Counted from the stretch's first letter, positions 1-5,915 are shown. The stretch is DNA of 7,284 nucleotides from a bacterium (GCA_040757115.1 JBFLYA010000191.1:1-7284), one strand, 5' to 3'. The notes: generated by a model from the letters alone, not told the origin. A program made the numbers and translations.

Positions 1-381
1 TTTAGATGTATGAAATCTGAGTTAGGATTAAGACCTATTCACCATCAGAAAGAGGAGAGAGTAGATGGGCATCTTTTTATTACGGTGATTGCTTATCATA
101 TTGGACAGACCATTCGTTTCAAGGGACGACGAAAAGGGATACAAGATAGTTGGTCAAGGATTCGCCAGATATTGTCGAGGCAAGTCCGGATAACCACAAC
201 CCTGAAAAGGAAAGATGGTCAATTGATTCAGATAAGAAAATCCTCAAAGGCTGAATTATCTCATCAAGAGATTTATAATGCCCTGGAGTTACCTTATCAA
301 CCAGGGAAAACAGTCAAATCATTTTGTGGGGATTCATACTGTAGTGCCAAAACTCAACCTCTCTGCTCTGTAAGTTGTTGA
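1..381 (+). CDS. IS4/IS1634-type transposase, C-terminal fragment (5' end outside window)
   Basis: The reading frame is open from the first base of the window and ends at TGA 379-381, so this is the last ~126 codons of a longer gene; the ATG at position 10 is internal. The stretch SELGLRPIHHQKEERVDGHL followed by FITVIAYHIGQTIRFKGRRK matches, from memory, the C-terminal part of DDE transposases of the IS1634 group in the IS4 superfamily, where a (Y/H)HQK-x-(D/E)RV-x-GHLF segment surrounds the last acidic catalytic residue. The following KRKDGQLIQIRKSS segment is also typical of that tail. These enzymes cut and rejoin the insertion-sequence ends. The last ~20 residues, which contain three cysteines, do not look conserved and may be read-through past the original end. 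No clear right inverted repeat was found downstream. Whether the upstream part is intact cannot be judged. Confidence 0.75.
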   Translation, partial: FRCMKSELGLRPIHHQKEERVDGHLFITVIAYHIGQTIRFKGRRKGIQDSWSRIRQILSRQVRITTTLKRKDGQLIQIRKSSKAELSHQEIYNALELPYQPGKTVKSFCGDSYCSAKTQPLCSVSC

Positions 382-422
382 TAATACAAGACTTATTTTT
401 TTAAGCGGCGAAGTTGGGCTAA

Positions 423-450
423 CACCTAACACCAATATCTACTATAGGTG
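423..450. repeat. small inverted repeat downstream of transposase
   Basis: CACCTA (423-428) and TAGGTG (445-450) form 6-bp arms around a 16-base loop. There is no U-tract, so it is not a standard terminator. It may lie near the right end of the insertion sequence, but this is not shown. Confidence 0.3.
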
Positions 451-491
451 ATAATTCTTGAAAATAGTGCAGAATTTACTCAACACGACAC

Positions 492-508
492 TAGATTAAG
501 ACACCACC
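492..508. repeat. 17-bp direct repeat, copy 1
   Basis: TAGATTAAGACACCACC occurs here and again at 2589-2605. This copy ends exactly where the 8-bp duplication of the 517-687 element begins. A 13-bp block just upstream (469-481, GCAGAATTTACTC) recurs inverted with one mismatch at 2394-2406. The shared blocks suggest remnants of another dispersed element whose boundaries I cannot define. Confidence 0.5.
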
Positions 509-516
509 TAATTTTC

Positions 517-687
517 GGGACGGTTCATTTTATCGTTTTCCCTATGATTTGTTTCAGATATACATTTGTAAACATTCACAGAAAGTTGAAATTGGAAATT
601 AGAAATTGGGCTTTTATTTCTCCCTCTAATTTCTAATTTCAACTCCATTTTCTAACCGCAATCTTTCAAACAAAAGTGAACCGTCCC
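517..687. mobile_element. MITE-like element, 171 bp, with 8-bp target duplication
   Basis: The ends are inverted repeats: GGGACGGTTCATTTT at 517-531 against AAAAGTGAACCGTCCC at 672-687, with one mismatch over 15. The 8-mer TAATTTTC lies directly outside both ends (509-516 and 688-695), a perfect target-site duplication, so the boundaries are exact. The interior holds a second hairpin: GTTGAAATT...AGAAATT at 585-607 pairs with AATTTCTAATTTCAAC at 628-643, with a 7-base bulge. The interior shows no convincing gene; a 62-codon frame crossing it has no family resemblance. It is therefore a non-autonomous element that would need a transposase in trans. The mobilising family is not certain. Confidence 0.8.
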
Positions 688-711
688 TAATTTTCTCTCT
701 TATCCAAAACT

Positions 712-947
712 GTAAGCGTTCAGGTAGTGTAACAAAAGGAGATGTGGAGATTAAGGAGATAGGGAGATATTATTAAAAAATTGAAATTAGTAGAAACTAA
801 TAGAAATTTATGGAAATTTGTTGTTTCCCACAATCAATTTCTACCTATTTCTATAAATTTCAATCTATTTCTATTATCTTATCTCCATATCACCCTTATC
901 TCCTTATCCCCTTTCTTACACTTTTGATATATAGCCTGAACGGTTAC
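712..947. mobile_element. IS66-like MITE, 236 bp, with 8-bp target duplication (copy 1)
   Basis: Terminal inverted repeats are GTAAGCGTTCAGG (712-724) and CCTGAACGGTTAC (935-947), differing at one position. CCAAAACT flanks both ends (704-711 and 948-955), a perfect 8-bp target duplication. As established knowledge, IS66-family transposons have ends beginning GTAA and make 8-bp duplications, so this is best read as a deletion derivative or MITE of that family; no transposase is encoded. The left arm carries four GGAGAT hexamers starting at 738, 746, 755 and 763, and the right arm carries their rough complement (ATCTCC-type runs at about 880-910), making the element a long imperfect palindrome. 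A second copy begins at 7158. The right end supplies the stop codon of the minus-strand aminotransferase gene. Confidence 0.85.
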
Positions 948-2044
948 CCAAAACTTAATACTGCACAAATAACCGTTTCGATTTGTTGCGAGGTTAATTC
1001 AGGATAAATAGGAAGTGATAAAACCTCTTTAGCCGCCTGTTCGCTTTCTTTAAAATCTCCCATTTTATGCTCTAAGTAAGAAAATGCTGGTTGAAGATGT
1101 AAGGGTATTGGATAGTGAATAGCAGTATCAACACCTGTCTCTTTTAGATGTTTTATTAACCCATCTCTATTCTTTACCCTTATGGTGTATTGATTATATA
1201 CAGGCTCGTTAAATGCTTCAACAAACGGGGTAATGATTTCTTTATTCCTGAATGCCTCATTATAGGTTTTGGCAATCTCCTGTCGTCTACGAGTCCACTC
1301 ATTCAGTTTTTTTAATTTTACCCGTAATATGCCTGCCTGTAATTCGTCCAATCGGCTGTTCGTGCCAATAATTTCGTGGTAGTATTTAACTTGTGAGCCA
1401 TGAGTGCGTAGCATTTTAAGTTTTTTGGCAATATCTTCATCGTTAGTCGTAATTATTCCTCCATCACCATAGGCACCTAAGTTTTTAGCCGGGAAAAAGG
1501 AAAATCCACCTGTTGTGCCCATTTGACCAACCATTTGACCCTTGTATTTAGCCCCAATTGCCTGGGCGGCATCCTCTATCACGGCTAAATTATACTCTCT
1601 GGCAACAGGTAATATTTCATCCATATCCGCTGGTTGACCATAAAGATGAACCGGGATAATGGCTTTAGTTTTAGGAGTAATAGCGGTTTTAATCTTAGAT
1701 GGGTCAATATTATAAGTTTTGGGGTCAATGTCAACAAATACAGGTTTTGCCCCTAAAAGCACTATCACCTCAGCCGTAGCAATAAAGGTGAACGGTGAAG
1801 TAATCACCTCATCTCCTGCTTTTATCTCACACGCCATAAGACTCAACAGGAGGGCATCAGTGCCAGAGGCGACGCCTACGGCATATTTAGTTTGACAAAA
1901 TGAAGCAATCTCCTCTTCTAACTTCTTGACATTTTCACCTAATATGAAACTACCATTTCTAATAACTTCATTTATTACCCCATCAATTTCTCCTGAAATA
2001 CTTGCATATTGCGCCTTTAAATCTAACAATGAAACTTTATTCAT
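944..2044 (-). CDS. DegT/DnrJ/EryC1/StrS-family PLP sugar aminotransferase (WbpE/WlbC-like)
   Basis: This 366-residue protein has full family length. It belongs to the aspartate-aminotransferase-fold enzymes that use pyridoxal phosphate to transfer an amino group to a keto-sugar nucleotide in the cytosol, for surface polysaccharide or O-antigen synthesis. Visible motifs in order: SGTDALLLSL (60-69, cofactor phosphate site), TFIATAE (86-92), IEDAAQAIGA (156-165, with Asp158 facing the pyridine nitrogen and Gln161), FSFFPAKNLGAYGDGG (181-196, with Lys187 the probable Schiff-base lysine), and GTNSRLDELQA (227-237). AIHYPIPLHLQPA near the C terminus closely recalls WbpE, which aminates UDP-3-keto-GlcNAcA; the exact substrate is inference. 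The ATG at 2044 follows AAAGGAG (minus strand, 2054-2060) at 9-base spacing. The TAA stop lies inside the end of the adjacent MITE. It stands alone here, with no sugar-pathway neighbours in view. Confidence 0.92.
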   Translation of the reverse strand: MNKVSLLDLKAQYASISGEIDGVINEVIRNGSFILGENVKKLEEEIASFCQTKYAVGVASGTDALLLSLMACEIKAGDEVITSPFTFIATAEVIVLLGAKPVFVDIDPKTYNIDPSKIKTAITPKTKAIIPVHLYGQPADMDEILPVAREYNLAVIEDAAQAIGAKYKGQMVGQMGTTGGFSFFPAKNLGAYGDGGIITTNDEDIAKKLKMLRTHGSQVKYYHEIIGTNSRLDELQAGILRVKLKKLNEWTRRRQEIAKTYNEAFRNKEIITPFVEAFNEPVYNQYTIRVKNRDGLIKHLKETGVDTAIHYPIPLHLQPAFSYLEHKMGDFKESEQAAKEVLSLPIYPELTSQQIETVICAVLSFG

Positions 2045-2079
2045 TTTTTTATTCTCCTTTAAAATGGTATCAGATTTTC

Positions 2080-2116
2080 GTAATCGTTCACAGCACAGAC
2101 ACAGAGACGCAGAGAA
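2080..2116. repeat. dispersed CAGAGACGCAGAG-type repeat with a MITE-like end
   Basis: The segment from 2087 reads, on the minus strand, as a TCTCTGCGTCTCTGTGTCTG-type phrase, a low-complexity repeat that I recall as widely dispersed in many environmental bacterial genomes. It begins with GTAATCGTTCA (2080-2090), which matches the ends of the 712-947 MITE (GTAASCGTTCA) at all but the fifth base. No matching right end or 8-bp duplication of the preceding AGATTTTC (2072-2079) was found, so it is probably a truncated or decayed element. It lies in the presumed 5' leader of the aminotransferase gene. Confidence 0.45.
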
Positions 2117-2224
2117 AAAATTAAAATCTATTCACCAAAGACAGAAATTTCCTCTTTTTGTACCTGTTTAGCGTGGTCAGAGAGCACAAATGAATAGTAC
2201 TGACTTAGTGCGAAACCACTTCAA

Positions 2225-2240
2225 ACACAACAAGTTGTGT
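2225..2240. repeat. short inverted repeat in the divergent intergenic region
   Basis: ACACAAC (2225-2231) and GTTGTGT (2234-2240) are perfect 7-bp arms around AA. The arrangement could be an operator, or a small hairpin in the leader of the minus-strand gene. Nothing else supports either reading. Confidence 0.3.
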
Positions 2241-2337
2241 AATACAAAATCAAAAATTAAATATTATACTCACCAACGGCACAAATTAAGATTTTTTAAT
2301 AGGGACTCGATAGTTAGGTGATATAGGGTTTTGAGAT

Positions 2338-2366
2338 ATATTACCATAGTGTTAAACAAATGTCAA
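2338..2366 (-). promoter_or_regulatory. sigma70-like promoter for the aminotransferase gene
   Basis: On the minus strand TTGACA (2361-2366) is followed after exactly 17 bases by TAATAT (2338-2343). The -35 box is perfect and the -10 box matches TATAAT at four of six positions. Transcription would start near 2331 and give a leader of about 285 bases before the ATG at 2044. No other open gene lies between, so the aminotransferase is the likely target. Confidence 0.5.
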
Positions 2367-2450
2367 CAATTATTGTTTTGAAATAGTTCTGAAGAGTAAA
2401 TTTTGCTGGTGTCTGAAAATAACGCTAATAGTGAAATCTATGTAGATTTG

Positions 2451-2570
2451 GTGTCCAAAAGGGGATAAGAAAATAAAGGGAGATATGGAGATTATTCATT
2501 GTAATTTCCAAAATTTTAGAATGAATTTATCTTCTAATCTCCATAATCCCCATATCTCCTTTTCGGACAC
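2451..2570. repeat. 120-bp palindromic repeat related to the GGAGAT-rich MITEs
   Basis: GTGTCCAAAAGG (2451-2462) and the complement of CTTTTCGGACAC, which ends at 2570, pair with one extra base. The arms carry on with GGAGAT-type runs (2451-2499 against 2521-2570). Read on the minus strand, the right arm (GTGTCCGAAAAGGAGATATG...) parallels the inner left arm of the 712-947 MITE (GTGTAACAAAAGGAGATGTG...), so the two share ancestry. No 8-bp target duplication is visible. An outer inverted pair, TTTGAAATAGT (2377-2387) with ACTATTTCAAA (2569-2579), suggests the element may once have been longer. Between them AAATCTA/TAGATTT (2434-2449) makes another small hairpin. Confidence 0.6.
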
Positions 2571-2588
2571 TATTTCAAACCTTTATGA

Positions 2589-2605
2589 TAGATTAAGACA
2601 CCACC
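2589..2605. repeat. 17-bp direct repeat, copy 2
   Basis: TAGATTAAGACACCACC is identical to 492-508. Here it sits just beyond the palindromic repeat ending at 2570-2579. Confidence 0.5.
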
Positions 2606-2708
2606 AATTAATTATAAGGTAAGGGAAGAATAATAATCTTAAACCTACCTGCACAGGTCTCATTTTTTTATTAAAGTCAACTTTTTTTATTTATTTACTA
2701 AAAAATAC

Positions 2709-2738
2709 TTGACAAAATATTATCTAATAAGATATACT
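2709..2738 (+). promoter_or_regulatory. sigma70-like promoter of the 480-residue membrane protein gene
   Basis: TTGACA (2709-2714) is perfect and is followed after 18 bases by TATACT (2733-2738), in a very AT-rich setting. Transcription would start near 2745, giving a leader of about 40 bases. The ribosome site is an unusual run of six G (2770-2775) followed by AAAG, ending 8 bases before the ATG at 2784. Confidence 0.7.
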
Positions 2739-2783
2739 GATATTAAAATTGTATTCAATTATTAAAAATGGGGGGAAAGAAAA

Positions 2784-4226
2784 ATGAAACAATCAGGATT
2801 TTTATTATTAGTGGTTGTTTTTGGGATAAGTAATTTGGGGGTAGTAGCGAGTCAAGAAGTTACCCAAAAACAAAAACCTACTTCAAAGATAGGACAATTC
2901 TCTTTGAGAAATGATGCAGAAAACTTAACTAAACCAATTGGTTCTCCTGTGGCGTTAGAACCAAAGGAAAGGGTAGAAGAAGTAAAGAAGGTTGAGGAAA
3001 AAGCGATTTCTGGAGAGGAATTGCGTCCCAAAATACCTCAGCCAACCGTTAAACCTAAAGAAGTAAAAAGAGAAGAAGTAGTTAAAGAAGAAGAGCGAAT
3101 GGGATTAAAATTCGCTGAAGGCAAAGAGGAATTGCCGAAGATTATAGCTAAAACAAAGGTTCCACCGCCACCTCCAACAGAACCAACCCTGCCAGAAGAA
3201 TCTAAATACTTTTTACAATTAACCCCGCAAGAACCTTTACCTAAAGTCAAACCTGAAATCAAAAAGCCCAAAGTTATTGCTAAACCTCCAGTCGAGGAAG
3301 AAAAAGTAGTTGTTGCAAAGACAGAAGAAATAATTCCTCCGGCGCAGATTGAAGAAAAATTACCAGTCCCAAAACCTAAATTTGCCTTCGAGAGAATAAA
3401 TCCTGTTATAAAATGGTTAATTGTTCTTTTTGGTCTTCTTACTTTAATTTTATTCTTATGGGTAAGATATTTATGGAGACAAAGAGAATTAGTTGCTTTA
3501 TCAGAAATTGAAGGGATTCCTGCAGAAAAACCGGGTGTCTACAAATCATTAGTTGAGGATGTAAAAGAATTACAAGCAGGTTACCGTGGACTTGAAAAGA
3601 TGGTTGAAAATGTAGATAAAAAACTGGGGGTATTAAAAGGTGTGCCGATAGAAGAATTTACCCGCCAGACATCTAAAGAGACTCTAAAACCAATTGAAAC
3701 TGGAATAAAAGAATTACAAACTACCTGTCAGGGATTGGAAAAGATGTTTGGAGATTTTGATAAAAGACTTGCTCCGTTAGATGCGTTAAAAGGATTAAGT
3801 ATTAAAGAATTAGCTCAACAAACAAGTATGGAGGTTTATAGACCCATAGAAAATGAATTTAAAAAAATGCAAGTCTCTTATGAACGAATAATGACAGAAG
3901 TAGAAGAGAATATAGATAAAAAATTTGATGCCATTAATAAAAAAAGCAAAAATTTAGAAAAAAGCGTTGCGGAAATAGATAGTAGGTTAATCACTGTTGA
4001 TTCAATAGTTTCGTCTTTGCCCAGAACAGAACTCTCGGTGGCTAAACCTATGATAAAAACTGAAGAAGTAAAATCAACAACGACTAAAGATAAAAGAACA
4101 CGGGAAATTCTACATAACCAGATATACAAATTATCTGATGAAGGATTATCAATTGATGAAATAGCTCAACGAACTAAATTGGGTAAAGGAGAAGTAAGGT
4201 TGATTTTAGGACTGAGGAAGAAGTAA
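2784..4226 (+). CDS. membrane protein with signal peptide, coiled-coil repeats and C-terminal helix-turn-helix
   Basis: I do not recognise a named family for the whole 480-residue protein. Residues 1-23 are a signal peptide ending VVASQ, with likely cleavage after Ala22 or Ser23. Residues 24-205 are low-complexity and rich in Pro, Glu, Lys and Val, including PPPPP at 127-131, and probably form an extended exported stalk. Residues 208-229 form one transmembrane helix, followed by RYLWRQRE, so the C-terminal half should be cytosolic. Residues ~252-384 hold about 2.6 copies of a ~50-residue coiled-coil unit (VKELQAGYRGLEKMVENVDKKL, then IKELQTTCQGLEKMFGDFDKRL), each ending in a (S/P)I(K/E)E(L/F)xxQTS-like phrase. 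Residues ~442-478 (IYKLSDEGLSIDEIAQRTKL, then GKGEVRLILGL) resemble the small helix-turn-helix tail of DUF6115/DUF2802 proteins. A role in linking the envelope to a cytosolic partner or DNA is inference. A strong promoter precedes it and a terminator separates it from secD. Confidence 0.85.
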   Translation: MKQSGFLLLVVVFGISNLGVVASQEVTQKQKPTSKIGQFSLRNDAENLTKPIGSPVALEPKERVEEVKKVEEKAISGEELRPKIPQPTVKPKEVKREEVVKEEERMGLKFAEGKEELPKIIAKTKVPPPPPTEPTLPEESKYFLQLTPQEPLPKVKPEIKKPKVIAKPPVEEEKVVVAKTEEIIPPAQIEEKLPVPKPKFAFERINPVIKWLIVLFGLLTLILFLWVRYLWRQRELVALSEIEGIPAEKPGVYKSLVEDVKELQAGYRGLEKMVENVDKKLGVLKGVPIEEFTRQTSKETLKPIETGIKELQTTCQGLEKMFGDFDKRLAPLDALKGLSIKELAQQTSMEVYRPIENEFKKMQVSYERIMTEVEENIDKKFDAINKKSKNLEKSVAEIDSRLITVDSIVSSLPRTELSVAKPMIKTEEVKSTTTKDKRTREILHNQIYKLSDEGLSIDEIAQRTKLGKGEVRLILGLRKK

Positions 4227-4256
4227 TTGGTAACCGTTACTACTAATGACCAATTA
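4224..4256. repeat. inverted repeat at the stop codon of the 480-residue gene
   Basis: TAATTGGT (4224-4231), starting with the TAA stop itself, pairs with ACCAATTA (4249-4256) around a 17-base loop. No T-run follows. It may be an accessory 3'-end hairpin upstream of the stronger terminator at 4310-4342. Confidence 0.35.
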
Positions 4257-4309
4257 GTTGAATTTCACTTCAGAGGGTTAAAGAGTATTTAATCTTCTAA
4301 TTTACAGGG

Positions 4310-4342
4310 GACAATGACAGGTTGTCTATTGTCTTTTTTTTT
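4310..4342 (+). terminator. intrinsic terminator or attenuator ahead of secD
   Basis: GACAATGACA (4310-4319) pairs with TGTCTATTGTC (4323-4333) with a one-base bulge and a three-base loop, and is followed directly by nine T (4334-4342). This is a textbook Rho-independent terminator for the upstream gene. It ends 24 bases before the secD start, so any secD promoter must lie before or within it, or secD depends on read-through. That leaves attenuation possible. Confidence 0.8.
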
Positions 4343-4353
4343 AACTGATAAAA

Positions 4354-4358
4354 AGGAG
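4354..4358 (+). promoter_or_regulatory. ribosome binding site fixing the GTG start of secD
   Basis: AGGAG lies 8 bases before GTG 4367. An in-frame TAA at 4349-4351 rules out any earlier start, and the next in-frame ATG falls inside the first membrane helix. GTG is therefore the start. Confidence 0.85.
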
Positions 4359-4366
4359 CTAAAAAA

Positions 4367-5656
4367 GTGAGAAGAAATTTAAAATGGAAGGCATTACTTA
4401 TTATTGGTGTAATGGGTGTGTGTATATTTCTGATGTTACCTCCTCAGCAGAAAATAAAATTAGGTTTAGACCTGCAAGGAGGAATGCATTTAGTTTTAGA
4501 GGTGGATACGGCGAAATTACCTCCTGGTTCTGACCCCTCAGATGCAGTCGACCGAGCATTAGAGATTATCCGAAATCGAGTAGATAAATTTGGGGTATCA
4601 GAGCCGATTATTCAAAAAGAAGGAAAGGATAGAATTGTTGTTCAACTACCTGGTTTAAAAGACCCAAGACGGGCGAAAAACTTAATTGGTTCAACCGCAC
4701 TTTTAGAATTTAGATTAGTTGATAACGAACGATTGGATGATGCTGAGGCAGGGAAGATACCAAGAGGTTATGAGATATTAGAGGATGACGAGGGGAAGAA
4801 ATTCCTGGTGAAAAAAGACCCGGAATTAACGGGTGATACTCTAGTCAATGCCTGGGTTGATAGTAATCAGGGTGGAATAGTAAGTCAACCAGTTGTTTCA
4901 CTTGAGTTTAATAAAGTTGGGGCAAGAAAATTTGCCCGGGTAACTGGTGCCCATATTAATGAACAGTTAGCCATTGTTTTGGATGGGAAAGTCAGGTCTG
5001 CTCCAGTAATTAGAAGTAGAATTGACGGAGGAAGAGCTCAAATTGAAGGTAATTTTACATTAGAAGATGCGCGAGACCTGAAGATTATTCTACGCGCAGG
5101 AGCTCTGCCGGCACCGGTTAAAGTGATAGAAGAACGCACTGTTGGTCCCTCACTGGGGCAAGATTCTATCCATAAAGGAATTATTGCCTCAATGGCTGGA
5201 TTTATGTTAGTTGTTCTATTTATGGGTATTTACTATAAAGTGTCGGGTGTAATTGCCAATGTTGCTCTGGTTGGCTGTTTAGTAATGTTGTTAGGTGGAT
5301 TAGCCGGGTTTAAAGGAACATTAACCTTACCAGGTATCGCGGGTATTATCTTAACTATGGGTATGGCACTTGATTCTAATGTCCTTATCTTTGAGCGGAT
5401 AAGAGAGGAACTCCGTGCTGGCAGACCGGTTAAAACCGCTATCGATTCGGGATATAAAAAGGCATTCTGGACTGTCTTTGATTCGCATGTAACAACATTA
5501 ATTACCGCTCTTATCCTTTTTGTCTTTGGCACTGGACCAATCAAAGGCTTTGCCGTGACCTTATCTCTTGGTGTGACCATTAGTCTATTTACGGCAATCG
5601 TTATCACTCGACTTATTTTTGACTTAAGAAAAGAATATCAGACACTTAGTATTTAA
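4367..5656 (+). CDS. secD: protein translocase subunit SecD
   Basis: SecD is the RND-type membrane subunit that, with SecF, uses the proton gradient to pull exported proteins out of the SecYEG channel on the far side of the membrane. This copy has 429 residues and looks complete. Visible features in order: first membrane helix at ~8-25; the conserved LGLDLQGGMH (32-41); a large exported P1-type domain (to ~265) with FGVSEP (75-80), LPGLKDPRRAK (94-104) and LDGKVRSAPVI (205-215); TVGPSLGQDS (258-267); then five membrane helices. The helix with GMALDSNVLIFERIREEL (332-349) carries Asp336, which corresponds to the proton-pathway aspartate of Escherichia coli SecD Asp519. The start is GTG with a good ribosome site. 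SecF lies downstream but is separated by two small genes. No YajC gene precedes it in this window. Confidence 0.97.
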   Translation: MRRNLKWKALLIIGVMGVCIFLMLPPQQKIKLGLDLQGGMHLVLEVDTAKLPPGSDPSDAVDRALEIIRNRVDKFGVSEPIIQKEGKDRIVVQLPGLKDPRRAKNLIGSTALLEFRLVDNERLDDAEAGKIPRGYEILEDDEGKKFLVKKDPELTGDTLVNAWVDSNQGGIVSQPVVSLEFNKVGARKFARVTGAHINEQLAIVLDGKVRSAPVIRSRIDGGRAQIEGNFTLEDARDLKIILRAGALPAPVKVIEERTVGPSLGQDSIHKGIIASMAGFMLVVLFMGIYYKVSGVIANVALVGCLVMLLGGLAGFKGTLTLPGIAGIILTMGMALDSNVLIFERIREELRAGRPVKTAIDSGYKKAFWTVFDSHVTTLITALILFVFGTGPIKGFAVTLSLGVTISLFTAIVITRLIFDLRKEYQTLSI

Positions 5657-5717
5657 AAATATAAAATTCCAAAATTCGGTTACATAAAATTAGTTTTAAT
5701 TTGAAGAGTGAGAGAAA

Positions 5718-5915
5718 ATGAATCAAGAAAAAGAAAATTTAATAGAAAGTTTATCTAAAATGTTAGGACTTATTGGGGGAGGATGGATTATCCTTGAACT
5801 CATAAAGACTTTCTCAAAAAAAGTCTATAGATGCCCTCGGTGTCATGGGAGAATTGAAGAAAGAGGAATAAGTCAATGTCCTTCCTGTGGAGTAAAATTG
5901 AGATGGAAAATTTAG
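5718..5915 (+). CDS. small membrane protein with a C-terminal zinc ribbon
   Basis: No named family recognised. The 65-residue protein has a charged N terminus, one short hydrophobic segment (about residues 15-32, LGLIGGGWIILELI) and then a zinc ribbon made of CPRC (39-42) and CPSC (54-57) separated by 11 residues. The segment before the ribbon (TFSKKVYR) is basic, so the ribbon probably faces the cytosol. It starts 61 bases after secD, with only a weak GAG-type ribosome site (within 5707-5714), and its 3' end overlaps the next small gene. Four correctly spaced cysteines and the operon position argue for a real gene. A cytosolic membrane-anchored ribbon could contact ribosomes, nucleic acid or a partner protein; none of this is shown. 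Confidence 0.75.
   Translation: MNQEKENLIESLSKMLGLIGGGWIILELIKTFSKKVYRCPRCHGRIEERGISQCPSCGVKLRWKI

Noticed and set aside
448-636. 62-codon plus-strand open frame
   Set aside because: It begins outside and runs into the 517-687 MITE, crosses its hairpin, lacks a ribosome site and has no family resemblance.
712-947. Regularly spaced hexamers considered as a CRISPR array
   Set aside because: The units are 6 bp with 2-3 bp between them, far too short for repeats and spacers, and they lie inside a MITE with a target duplication.
810-1007. 65-codon plus-strand open frame
   Set aside because: It spans the palindromic MITE and the antisense end of the aminotransferase gene; its composition reflects the repeat.
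2647-2658. ACCTGCACAGGT palindrome followed by CTCATTTTTTT, as a possible terminator
   Set aside because: The full stem leaves a two-base loop, no gene ends upstream of it on the plus strand, and the T-run is offset. It could equally be an operator, so no call is made.
2784-4226. YajC as the gene preceding secD
   Set aside because: YajC is about 100 residues with a single N-terminal helix; this 480-residue protein has a signal peptide, a central helix and coiled coils, and no resemblance to YajC.
4230-4238. GTAACCGTT just after the 480-residue gene, resembling a MITE end
   Set aside because: Only nine bases match, the following bases diverge (ACTACT rather than CAGG), and no partner end or 8-bp duplication is visible. 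It is probably chance.
5233-5607. 124-codon minus-strand open frame
   Set aside because: It is antisense to the conserved membrane helices of secD and has no independent support.
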